NCBI RefSeq assembly: GCF_000003815.2
Contig: NC_049981.1
Coordinates: forward strand, 10,879,478-10,943,477
Source of the DNA: Branchiostoma floridae
Taxonomy: Eukaryota > Chordata > Leptocardii > Amphioxiformes > Branchiostomatidae
Direction of reading: 5' to 3'
DNA length: 64,000 nt
Each line of letters begins with the position of its first letter. Position 1 is the stretch's first letter. Shown here piece after piece: positions 12,402 to 25,000 of this stretch. Below the pieces are notes generated by a model. It had not been told where the DNA came from. It was given only the letters and a program-made list of their open reading frames with translations, and ran no database searches. Made by a program: the position numbers and the translations under genes.

Positions 12402-12445
12402 CACCTGAAGGTGAACCACTCAAAAGGCTGCATTTCGTCACGTGA
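12393..12445. promoter_or_regulatory. CRE-like and E-box-like palindromes at the RRM gene start
   Basis: A perfect TGACGTCA (cAMP-response-element consensus) at 12393-12400 overlaps the start codon of the minus-strand RRM gene. TCACGTGA (E-box core CACGTG) lies at 12438-12445, about 40 bp upstream of that start. Both are seen directly; use as transcription-factor sites is inference. Confidence 0.4.
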
Positions 12446-12586
12446 TGTCTACCGCAAGTAGTGGCGGCGCAAGTCAGAGTCTCCATAGCGCTGGTGGAAA
12501 CTTCGCATCAGGAAAACAGGGGACTTTTTTTTTAAATAGGACTCCATTAATTGATAGACAATAGACTTCTGATTCTGTATTGGATG

Positions 12587-12632
12587 CTTAACGTTAACGT
12601 TAATGTTACAACTAACGTTAACGTTAACATGA
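12587..12632. repeat. GTTAACGTTAAC palindrome
   Basis: Two arms of alternating TTAACG units (12589-12600 and 12613-12628) face each other around ATGTTACAAC, making a short imperfect palindrome. Confidence 0.7.
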
Positions 12633-12712
12633 CATTCTTGTTGACTCGACTGTCCTTCACAATTTGGTAGATCTTTGGTATACTAACTTCTTAGTGTCCA
12701 CATGTGCACTGC

Positions 12713-12812
12713 AGTCGCTGTCCTTGGTACTGAACAGCATTCACATTGATACACTACTGCGCCTGTCCCTGGTGCTGAATGGTATTCGCACTGCTGTCTG
12801 TCCCTGGGGGTA
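12713..12812. repeat. Diverged tandem repeat, ~60-bp unit
   Basis: CTGTCCTTGGTACTGAA is followed about 60 bp later by CTGTCCCTGGTGCTGAA and then a third partial CTGTCCCTGG; the intervening CATTCACA and TATTCGCA also correspond. Confidence 0.6.
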
Positions 12813-13180
12813 AGTGTTCGTCAAATAGGAAGTGCAAAACTGAGACACAGTATAAAAAAATAAGTTTAAGTTACATTATTATTCAGACATCTTATTATGC
12901 CATCTGGTCATAAAATGTTAAGTAAAGTAACCCTGAGTCAAAATAGTTACCCCTAACTAGTACTCAAGAGAATCAATTTGCTCTGAAGAATAAAGATTTA
13001 GTGCTCAAACAAATCAAATGAAACTTAAAGATGTTCTAGCTCTCTTTGGCTTCACATCTTTATTAAGGCAACTGATGAAGGACCTTTCAGACCGATCAAG
13101 AAGAACGGCCGAAGCTCGAGGGGTATGAAGAGGGATATGAAGAGACCCCTCTCACGACTTGCATTATGTATGGCCCACAC

Positions 13181-13648
13181 TAGGGGTGGGTACCGGTACG
13201 GTGTATCGGTACAAAACCTTTTTTTTTTCTTATTGGACCGGTCGGGAAGAAAACGGACCTGAAAAATTTGGTGGACCGGATGTTGGACCTTTTAGAAAAA
13301 CAATCAGATTATACGATCACGAATTCACACGTTTAACGTTTGGAGGCTTTCTGGTCGAAGAAAATAGCAAGAGCGAAGCAGAGTAGAGCTTAGAGCGCTT
13401 TCTACAAAGTTTTACAGTCGATCATACAGCTACAGAGACAGTTAATGTTTAGTTAAGGACTTTAGAACGCCAGTGGCCAAATACGCCACAAAACATACTT
13501 TTCTTGTAGCGAAATGGACTATTGTTTTGAGTATCGTCCATTCACAAGTTCTCACATACTTAATCAGGTCCAGGTTCAGGTCCAAACCTGGACCTGATCC
13601 TCTGGACCTGAACCGGACCTGAATTTTCTGTACCGGTACCCACTTCTA
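13181..13648. mobile_element. hAT-like MITE (TAGGGCTGGG family), copy 2
   Basis: Left end TAGGGGTGGGTACCGGTAC, right end GTACCGGTACCCACTTCTA. The flanking 8-mers GCCCACAC and GCCCACAT match at seven of eight bases. Same orientation and internal plan as the copy at 7348. Confidence 0.88.
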
Positions 13649-14889
13649 GCCCACATGCATGGCGATTGTTTTGGATAATTAGATGTTGTTTTCTACATCA
13701 ACATTTAAAGTAAGTACACGTAAGTACATCAACATTTAAAACCATCCTCTAGAGCCTGCACATAGCAAATAATGGGCCTTGAAAATTACTTAAATACACG
13801 TGCACAGAAAAATGCTGCTTTCAGCGGCTCTGGTAACCCCCTATTGCGCCCTCTTAACTTCAATGCTTCCGATCTAGATCTTAAACGTTTGGTCTGCAAA
13901 ACGATTCCATGCTATCTGGGAATGAAAAACTTATGTTCATACCTGTACCAGATTTATCAGAATGTCTATCGCAATTTCAGTAATTTTCAGCCATGAATTG
14001 TTTAATTTTCCTATGGTTTCTGAGGGGTGTCCTACAACGCCATAACAAAAAATAGCTAGAAGGTTTTAATTATATGGCTGTTAATAGTTCCACATACCTA
14101 TCACACATACAAAGTATGAGCCGATCTGGTCGACCCCTGTCTTCCGACTTCCGTCTGGTTTTCCCCGATGCAATGAATTATATGATTAAAATATTTCCAA
14201 TTTTAGACAAGAGTGGTAGGTACAGTACATGCGTTTTAGTGAATTGGTGAATTGTTAGATACAACCAAGAATCTTAAAATTTTAACCTGCTTGATACAAC
14301 AGATGGTTTAGGGCAGATGTATTCATATCATTGGAAGGTTCATTGTACTGTTAATAGTTGAATTCAGCTTATAACTATGAATATCCAGTTCCATACAAAG
14401 CTTTACACATATTAAGTTTGAAAGTTATAATAAAAAGATTATCATCTATATCATACAGATGCTAAGGTCCATTCTTTTACAATACAAGTTGACTAGTTGT
14501 CTTCCCTTGCTACTGCGCATGACAGAAATTCCCTTCACGCAGACCAGGTGAACCTGCTCAACACCTTTTCTGATTGACAGACAAGAAGTCGTCCACGCCC
14601 GGCTACAAGCAGTTGCACCAGACAGACACAACACTTAAACACTGTGGGTCCAAGCATAAAACTGCTTTCCTGTTGTAGAACGACTACATGAGTTTAACCT
14701 GCCCCGTGGGCTGAATAATGTTACTCCTAACTCCCCGATGATTGCTGCTCGCCATTAGACACTTGTCTGCAACTGTGGTTAAATTTCCCACCATATCTTG
14801 GCGTTGAAACCATGTTAGATCGCCACTGATGTCTAGAATAGGCACTGTAGAGTGTAGCGTGTCAAGGTGGTACAGAGTAGGCGGCTAAA

Positions 14890-17800
14890 ATGTTCAATGA
14901 AAGCAGGAGCACTCAGAATGCGATCCGTAAGCTGAGAGAACACTTCGCCCAAGATGTGTACAAAAAGGACGCCCAACTACACTGTGAACACGAAAGCGAC
15001 TCCGATGACGGTACGTTTACTTCTTATGTGCAATATTTGTGTATGAAAGGACGAAATTTAGGATTTATATTGATACACAAACGTCACACATGTAGTCGGG
15101 GGTGATTACACAGGCTATTTCCATGCCGCAGGGATCGGTGTCCGGAAAAGTAACAGAAGTTATTCCATTGTTTTCAAACAAGATAAACTAATTAGAGTCA
15201 CAAGTCTTGTTATAACGAGAGGTGTGAAGGAAGCAACTTTTCTAATGTCAATTATTCAAATCACTGATAGTAGTAGCAGTAGTAGTAAGTATAGTTGTAG
15301 TAATGTTACATGGTATATTGAACTGAATTGAGTAGTTGTTTCTACTTGATTTAAGTAGGTGAAATAGATTAATTAATCCATTGCTTTTGAATACGTTTTG
15401 TACTTACATATCAAACAACTGCTTATACGTACTTCCTTGCTGTAAGCTTACCTGATTTCCAAAGATACGGAGATATGGTGTTTTGAAAGTGTACACATGT
15501 GTAAGGAGAGGAAATATCTAGAATGTACAGAAGTATTCAGACAATGTCGTGTTGGTTTTAGGGGAGGGAAATAGACTACAATTTCAGACACCATTTGGCG
15601 ATGTAACTAGAAATTCACGGGTCACGTAAAAATCATGTTTATATTTGTATGTGTGAGTGTCTGTGTATATAGGTGTGTGTGTGTGTGTGTGTTTGTGTGT
15701 GTGTGTCTGTGTAAGAGTGTTTGTGTGTGTATAGTGTGTGTTTATGTGTGTTTGGGTATAGCGTGTATGTGAAGTAGTGTGTTTGTGTATGTGTATGTGT
15801 GTGTGTAAGTGTAAGTGTACGTTTGTCCGTCACCGTGTGATTTTAAGGACAAGAATACTAAATGAACCGTCGTTCTGACAAAAATAGCGTGATTTAGGAC
15901 CTAGTCTTGTACTCAATATAGATTACCATGAATATACAGTATACAGCCATATTACATTATGAAAAAAGGTAAGAGTAAGTCAGGAACCACACGATTGAAT
16001 CGTCACAAGACAGTAAGGACATTCTGGGGTCATTTCTGCTCTGGCTTTGTCGTGTCACATCCTCTAGCCTAGGGGACAATGTTTCTTATCAATGTTAGAA
16101 GCCAGCACCGATAACCAACAATGGTTCAAGTCATTTCAACTTATTGTGTTGGGGGCTCTCTGTCCATTGACACGGAAGGTTTGCGGTGAGGACGTTTGGG
16201 TGTGTTGTGACCTTCTATCTAAGTCGATATTGTTTTGGATTTGGTAATTATATAGGAATGTGCTATTATTTCAAGTGGCATGTTCAATAAATTTAAAAAA
16301 AAAAACATGATATTTGGAATGGAAACGAGCCTTGAAAGCTATAACTTATGAGTTACGAGTAGGGCTGGGTACCGGTACAGAAAATTCAGGTCCAGGTCCG
16401 GTTCAGGTCCAAAGGATCAGGTCCAGGTCCGGACCTGAACCTGGACCTGATTCAGTATGACTCATACCAATGGTCCATTTTACTACAAAGAAATCTGTTT
16501 GGTGGAGTATTAGACTTACACTGGCGTTTTAAAATACTACAACGCTAATATAACTGCACCTGTACGATTGACTGTAAACCTTGGTAGAAATTACTATAAA
16601 CTCTACTCTACTTCACTCTTGTCATTTTCTTCCAACTGCAAGCGCCAAAACGTGTGAATGCCTGATAAAAGGATATGTTAATTTTCTAATCGGTCCAACA
16701 TCCGGTCCACCTAATTTTTTCAGGTCCGGTTTTTCTGGACCGGTCCAATAAGAAAAACCGGTTTTGTACCGGTACGCTGTACCGATACCCAGCCCTAGTT
16801 ACGAGGGATAAGGTACGCAGATCAAATTTCGAAGTATAATTGTATTGTATGAAGTCTTTTCTTCGATAATCACCAAAGTTCATATCAAATATACTAAATG
16901 CATTGTCAAAATAACTTATAAGATTATCTTTATATTTTAAATATTACAAAAAAAGTGAATATCGATATCTGACTTTCACTAGAGCAAATTGGGAATCAGG
17001 ACGACTCGGACCATTACTAACTCGGCCCATTGAAAATCTGGTCAACTCGGACCACCCCCTGGTCAACTCGGACCACCCCCATGTACAAGTCGGACCAGAT
17101 TACTTATCTTTTGAAAAAAAATTAATTTGACATTTCTTGGTACATTTGTACTAGTATTATAAAGATTGTCCCCAGCTGCTACTATTTCTACGTCGAAAGT
17201 TTCCTGGTCATACAGAGTGGCGGTCCTTTGATCTAGTATCATACGTGCCGCGGGCTCCGGCGATATTAAAATAAAGTGGACACGGTCGGCTTGAAAAATA
17301 TTCTTAATTAGCAATTAATCTTCAACAAGAATGACTCATTCTCTGATCAATACCCACATCTTATTTGTCTAAAGCTATTCCGAAGAGCAAGTAATGATAA
17401 AGTTTACTACTGTACCCTATTAGAAGCGCCTCACACCTATCCACGTGTCCACACACACTGCCTATTTCGGGGTCAACGACCTAATGTGCGCCGCATGGAA
17501 TGCCGAAAAGTTCCGATGAATTACACAATCCAATCAATCCAACCTACAGTTTTCTCATTTCAGAGGATATACATATAAAACTAGTGTTGGGGATTACATT
17601 TTCGAAAAAAAAATTAATGAAATAGCTGTCGGGGGGGGGGGGTATGGTCCGAGTTGTCCCGGCAGATGGACCTTCACACCTCGGGTCAGTTGTTGTTGTT
17701 ATTTTTTCATTTTCCATCACCTAGTTTTACTGCGTGTCACCTGCAAAGTAATAATCACAATAAATTTTAGTGCCCATTCATAAAGGGCTAATACTTTATA

Positions 17801-18977
17801 GTTATGCCCAGAAATTTGATTTCTGCGACTTATTTCTGTATGAGGCTCAGAACTTATTTACCGTACCGTGTGTAGGTAAAAATAAGGGAAATGAAAGAAT
17901 GGAAAGCCTATAAAATACTTGCATTTCACATTGCGGTAAACGCCTAAGAAAGGTACAAACGAGAAGTTATTTCATTTGTATATGCTTTAATCTATTTCTG
18001 CTTGCGCACAGTTGCAACACGTGCTCTTTCAAGCGTATAACTCTAGAGATGACCTTCTGACCCGAAGTACATAGTCAACAATCCGCCCTTTAATTAACTC
18101 GAATACTCTGACATAACGCTTATATAAGGGTCTTGAGTGAAAACATCGTTACTAATTTTCGGTAAATGTCTTTAATGCGTACTCCTTACGTAACAAGTTG
18201 CCTTGTGGTTAGCCTTCGGACAGTGTGTTTTGACAATTAACAATTCGCCATTTCTGCATCATCGGTCGCACGGACAAATCCCTCCAGGCTTGTTCAGCAC
18301 TATCGGCAGGCTTGAGTCAGACTTGTCTTCGAGGCAGGGTGGTTTGAGCAAATTTTTACCTCTGTGAAGTGAAGGTATTGCTTTTAGTGGCTGTGTGTCT
18401 GTGAAGAAGGCTATGTCGTTGTTGGATGTGATGATATAAAATTCACTTTGGCATGTGGATAGTCGTTGCTATTCCAATTAATGGTGCATGCAACTTGTGA
18501 ATCTCCTAGCGGTTTCCTTGGTACTGTAGCGGACTTTCCGATTTTTTAAATTCTACTGTTTCGTACACACTTAAATCGATCGATTTAGTTGTTTAATCAC
18601 ATTATACATTGGATATGCATTCCTAGCGGCCCACCTACTGACTGGCCCCGCTAGGCTCTCTGGAAGGCTTAGGTCCCATTTCCTACCCGGGGCCCGGCCG
18701 GGATGTTTGCGGAAACGAAAAATGAAAATTCAAACTATTTACCAAGAATCATACACAAGTTATGCTCCTTACTATTTTCTTTTTTAAGTTAATTTTTTCT
18801 GTGTTTTGTTGCCTTTCGTATCATATTTTTCGTTTCCGAAAGCTTCCCGGCCGGGCCCCGGGTAGCTTTGGCCCACCAAATGGACCTATCCCATCACAAT
18901 GAGAGAACAGCAATCAACAGTATAATCAATGAGAGAGTAGCTACAGTTCCGTCATATATTTGCATTTCAATGTTGTT

Positions 18978-19013
<36 letters not shown>

Positions 19014-22000
19014 TGCATGTATTGGTTTTGACGAAGGTGGCGGGGCTATGGGGTCGGTTTGGTAGCCCCTGGCAGCGGAAGATTATCTAACGCAGGCCAC
19101 AGTAGACAGATCCAACCTGGTTTTGCAGGTCATCCCCTATGTCATGTAGCTATGAGCTACATGGACGGCCCCACGTCCGCTATTTTGACCAATCACACAA
19201 CGACCTGTCACACACCAGTCTGAATGGTAGTGCTTAAAACTATGTCAAGGATGATACTTGTTTTGAAACGTCATCAAAACTAAAACCCACATTCTCAAGA
19301 TGATGTAAGCTTAAGAGTGTGGAGGGTCAGATAAATATAAAATTACAAGCTAAACAAACATAAATTCATTGCATATTTTGTTTCGTAAGCCATACCAAAT
19401 CAACACGGTAAGAAAAAGGTGCGTGTTTGTAATAAACAATATAAAAACGTTTGAAGTGAAACGCAATTACATCCGAGAATAGAAACATAGTACTAGTACC
19501 TCGTTAATGCATTATGCAAATAGATCTCCCTCTAGCAATAATGCCTCCGCATACATCTGGTAAAAATGAGGGATATTACTAAAAAACAAGAACGTGTAAC
19601 AAAGAGAAGAAAGTATCGTCTGAAACTGTAGCCTCTGTAAGATCTGTTCATTCTTGTAAATGGCCGCATTTTCCTGATATTCCCGCAATTTTGCTTTTCT
19701 TGTAAGAAATTCTTTTCGAAGGAATATAGTTGTCTACAAATTGCCCTCGAGGAAAGAATTTTCTTCTTCTAAAAGTATCATGACCAACTTTATGGAATGT
19801 CTATTTTTACACGATGTCAATTTATCTGTTCGTAAGGAACGAATTGAACAATTTAGTGCGTGTGATTTTTGCAAAAAAAGTGCAATATTTGTGCAGTAAC
19901 ATTTTTGTCCCATCATGCACTGCCACGTGTTACACTGGTCCAGCAACTTTGACGAGACAGGTGCATTGGCTGTTCTATTTACCATCCTTCCCCTCCATAC
20001 ATCCAAACAGAAAAGCTAAGAGTACGTAAAAAATTCTGTATTTTTCCGAATCAGATGAATGTATACAAATGTTATATCTTATAATTTGACGAAAAGTTTC
20101 TCAAAACTTAAATCGGTACACGGGAAGTTCGGTTTTCTATTCATCATTTCCTCCCGACGGGATGCAGACAACTCCTGGAATAGCCAAGACAATTTTCCTG
20201 ACAAATTATTTCCCACCCAACCTTCTCGACCCAAATGTTTAAAATATCGTCTCTAACGTAGTTTTGGAGTCTTAAATGACTTTAAAGCCATGAGAAGGAA
20301 GAAGTGAACGTTCAACATGACGAAGAAAAAGAGGAAGTCGCCTATCGGGAACTTGCTCCTGACGTATTCTAAACGTTCCTTAGCAAGCAAGCAGGACATA
20401 TACACCTGGGACGAGGAACCATATTGTGACCATCTTGAGGACATTGGTGAGAATTTCGAAGATTTTTGTGAGAATTTTGATGATTTTTGCAAGTGTATAT
20501 CAAGTTTTGTGCGTTACTATGACCACACAATGTGTTTTTACTTCTATTTTCGTTTCTGGGTCGCTTAAAGAAAGAAGTGATGATTTCCGTTTCGGCTCAG
20601 TTGTTGTCTTAATCATAAGACAACGACTTGGGGTGTGCATTGAAGTATTGCAGGAAAATAGATACAGGCTCTTATAGTCGTTCTAAACAAGACGATGCAT
20701 GTAACATACCAGAACTTTATAGAAACAAAAAACTCCATTTTTGATACTAGTATGTTAGCTGCTTTGATTCGGAATACCACAAAACCGTAGAAGAAAAACA
20801 TGAAAAACATTCGCACTTGTTGAAATATGCCAACAGGGAGTACAACACGCATAATACTAATTCAACGTATTTTCATTTTAGTACCGCTTTATAAAAATAA
20901 CGTACTAAACAGAAACGACTCCAGGCCAAATTTCCATTGACTAAAAGACAAAGAACTTTTTAAAAATCTATTTACTAGATTCTACGAGAAAATACACTGG
21001 ATTGCGCACGCCAACAGAGAGTGACATTCTTGTGATAAGTGCAAAGAACATCATTGCTTCGGATGATACAAAAATGCAACAGCATTTGACTACTAGTACT
21101 TCATAACTATCTAAAAAGAAAAGATGTTTTGCCATATATTTTTCATAATGCTTTTTTTCAATCGGATGCAGTGCTGTTACGTCATATACAAAAATCAGAT
21201 TACAAAGGAAACAGCTATTGGTTGTAACTTTAAATGCAATCATTTAAAAACTAACTAAGCTAAATTAAATGGGATTTAGAAGTAAGGAGCATTTTCAGGT
21301 GACATGTCAATACTTATGATCCGAATGACGTCACATCTACCTTTGCCGCCATCTTTAATGTTTGTGTCAGCTAAATGACCTGGGGGTAAGGTGGGCACAT
21401 ATGTAAGACAATTCGTGACGATCATGGCCTGCACGGGACATACGTTTAAAAGCTTGTATACCTAGTTATCTGCAAAACACCATAGTTTATACTTCTTCGC
21501 CATTGAAGCCACTGTACTTGGGTAAATTTGAATGTACTCAATGTGACAGTTTTTGACAGCTTTTTTTAACAGAGCTAGTTGAATCAACCCATGGCATTAC
21601 ATAACGTTACATATCTAGGGAGCAAAATGCGACATCGTTCACTCCGTCATACAAACGTGTAGAAAAATCGTCACGAGTTCATATTTGATTGTATGACTCA
21701 TGATCACTAGAACTTGTCGCTAGCACTTGGAGCGTCGGAAAGTGCGTGGGTTCGGATGGCGATAGGTAGATCTATAGAGGTAAACTGGACGGGACGTATG
21801 TGTGAGAATGTTTGTGTGTGTGTTTATGCGCGCATTTGTATGTGTGTATGTTTGTTTGTGTTTGTGCGTGTGCATGTTCTTTTGTTGGTGTGTGCGCGCG
21901 TAAACTTTATTCTCAAACCAGTTACGAGAGAAAAAGTGCATCATTGCTACTGATACTATCATATTCAACACCGACCATAAAAAGCAACTGTGCATTCAAA

Positions 22001-25000
22001 TACATTTGGAGTTGCCCTAGAAACATCTGTTTAAAGATGACTAAAGGGTACTTGTTAGGGGTGGGTACCGGTACAGAAAATTCAGGTACTGGTACGGTCC
22101 AGATGATCAGGTTTAGGTCCGGACCTGGACCTAATTGTCGGTGACAACATGTGAATGGGTAATCCTCAAATAATGGTCCATTTTGCTACAAAAGAGTCTG
22201 TTGGATGGAGTATCCGACCTCTACTGGTATTTTAAAATCGTATTTCATGTAAACAAAACTAATGCCTCTGTTAACTTCCACTAAGTTTGACCGTAGAAAC
22301 CTGGTACAAATGACCAACAACTCCCGTCTGCTTCGCTCTTGTTATTTTCTTAAGTCCCCAAACACTCGAACGCCTGCCGGTATAATCTGTTCATTTTCTA
22401 ATCGGTCCAAAATCCGGTCATCTGATTTTCCGGACCGGTCCAACAAGAAACTCGGACCGGTTTAGTACTGGTACACCGTACGTAGGATGAACTTCAAATA
22501 CTAGCACACTCGTTTCGGCAACAGACGTGCCCTTTAGTATCTCTCGAAAAGTTCTAATAATCTTTCCAACAAAATGATTGACAAATCGATTTCACTCCTT
22601 GCAGGATCGTTTACCGACAACAAGAAAAAGAAGGAAAGGGTGTTTTCCAATCGAGAGAAATGTCTGCTAGGCGTCCTGCTCGCCCTGCTGGTGCTCCTGA
22701 TCGCCGCTGTGGCCTACCTCCTCTACATGCTGCTGCAGAACATGAACAAACCGAAAGGAGTAAGTCTGAAACTCTCGTATCTACTGTACATCTTGAAATG
22801 TTCGCGGTGTACTGATGATTTGTGTGGTTTTATAGTTTTTAGCCGCATTTATTCTAGACATATTAAAGATTTTGGATATGGAATCGGACTATTTCACATG
22901 AGGCGAAAACAGGAGTCCTCTACATCAGGGCCGATCGATCCGGCCGCTGGTAGATATCGACTTCCGGACACCTTTGACCCACTTCTGACGTCACACATCC
23001 CAAATATCAATGTGCGTCAGGAAGTTGGTCAAACTCAGCCGAAAATTTGGCGTGGAAAAACTTTCAATATTTCTCATATCTTACCAAACTTTAAGGTACA
23101 AACTTCGTACGTTTTTAGTGTGTGTGTGTGTTCAGAGATATGACAGACCGGACGGAAGTTTATGGCGGCCCCGCCTCTATCAAGGGATGGAAAATACTTT
23201 GATAGAAAGTTTATAATCTTTCTCTTCTTACTTTCTCCAGTTCTTCTGTTTGGAGCCGCACTGTGTGGAGGAGAGCGCTATGGTGATAAAAAAGATGGAC
23301 CTCAAAGCCGAGCCATGCAAAGATTTCTACCAATTCTCCTGCGGAAGGCATCTAAAGGAACTTATCGTGTCGCCAGGTGTCGCTAAATATGGTATACTGC
23401 AGGGCATCGGAGGCCATAATTTTGCTATCCTGCGAAGGGTAAGAATATCTAAAATAGCAGATTTATCCCCATGCAGACTCTTAAGTAAAGGGCAGAACCC
23501 GCCGTACGTGCAATTTGTCCGTACGTGTTTTAGGGAGGTCACGTATTTCTAAAAACGTTCAGGCTGTACAGGTCAGGCGTGTCGCCCGTACTGGTACGTA
23601 CGGGGGGCGAATCCGCAGCCCGATGGCACACAAAGTTTTGCCTGCGCGTGCACGCAAAGTCCATCGGATTCCCTACGAGGTCGTACGGAGGCGGTACTCA
23701 CCACTTACGGATCTCAAAAATTGCCCACGTGACGTTTTGGCACGTAGTACGTGTTTGCACGTACGGCGGGTTGTTCACTTAGCTTTAGAGTTTGTATGGT
23801 GATAGATCTGCTATTTTATGTTTATATACATGTATATTGTCATTATCTTCGCTTGGAAGATTATGTTGTGTCAGGATAGAGAGGCTTGTTTGTGTGTCTG
23901 TAGGTCAAGAGCAAACTCGAGATGCTGTTGATAGATATTCATAAGTAGAGGTATTTTGAGTAGTGGTTGTGTAAAGGAAGGTTTAATTCGAAAATGGTTT
24001 ACTTGGCGATTTCTGTTGGTACTGCAGCGGGCTGAGTATAGTGCAACTTGAGAAGCTGTTGGTAGTTCTGCATGATATTTGGTGGATGCATAGGGGTTAC
24101 AAAAAGGAAGGTCAAGTTCAATGATGGGTCTCCTAGCAGCAAGTTATGATACTGCAGCAAAGCCTCAAAGTTGGATGTAAAATTTTACGCAAGTGTTAAC
24201 TCCTTTTTCCTTTGACCACAGGAACTCGCGACACCTGGACACGTGTTTAAGGGTAAGAATTCCTCAGCCATCGCCAAAGCCAAGATGATCTACCAGTCTT
24301 GTCTGGACGAAGTCACTATTGAGGAAAAGGGCGGGAGACCACTTTTAAAGGTTGGTTTTAGTCATCAATAAACAAGTCATGTGTTTTTCCCGTTTGGGCT
24401 TAACCCCCACGTGGCTCCATGAAACACCCAGCGGCTAGAAGGCTATTTTGGGGCAAGGCTGGGGCCCTGAAATTTTAAGACTGACAGTTAAGCTCAACCC
24501 GGGACCCAGCAACAAATACACAACGTGACCTGAGGTGTAACCCCCATGGTATCCGACATTCCACTGGGACAACTTTGTTGCTTTGGAACCCATCCACGAT
24601 GGTAAAATTTGGCCCCAAAATTTCCAGACTTCTTTGTGGGGATTTAGAACACGAATCATCTTCCATCGAACAGAACGCTGGCGTGATCGAACAGAACGGC
24701 TGTTCTATTTGGGGTCATCCGCGGTCACCCGCAGGTTGTTACAGTAAACACGCAGAAAACACCCTCATTTTCCCGGGTGCCGTGCGTCAGAAGAAAAACA
24801 AACATTTTCACAAATATAAACCGTTATTTGGCAAGCTTAGTTTTGCTGCCGCTTAGTTTGGAACATGTGACATGTAACAAAGCTGCTGGTGTCATTATTG
24901 GTGACCTTGAATGTTACAACACTTGTTTACGGCGGTATCAATTACTCTATGTCACTATCAGTGCGACTCGACATAGGACCAAACATCGTATTTAAATCGC

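Larger units (their letters stand above)
12402..14889. other. Divergent intergenic stretch, RRM gene / M13 peptidase
   Basis: About 2.5 kb between two gene starts that point away from each other. It should hold both promoters. It contains a GTTAAC-rich palindrome (12587-12632), a diverged tandem repeat (12713-12812) and one hAT-like MITE (13181-13648). No coding exon seen. Confidence 0.5.

Noticed and set aside
15639-15833. Thr/His-rich frame
   Set aside because: A translation of the (TG)n microsatellite.
18868-19065. Frame with a poly-Cys run
   Set aside because: A translation of the (TTG)n microsatellite.
22574-22604. ATG at 22574 as start of the M13 peptidase ([10 protein letters not shown])
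   Set aside because: It lies upstream of a strong acceptor (CTCCTTGCAG) at 22604, and two upstream exons splice into 22605 in phase. Initiation here stays possible only for an unspliced 5' end.
24430-24640. Possible palindromic element (TTTTGGGGC..GCCCCAAAA)
   Set aside because: The terminal similarity is short and imperfect, and I could not find a second copy or target duplication.
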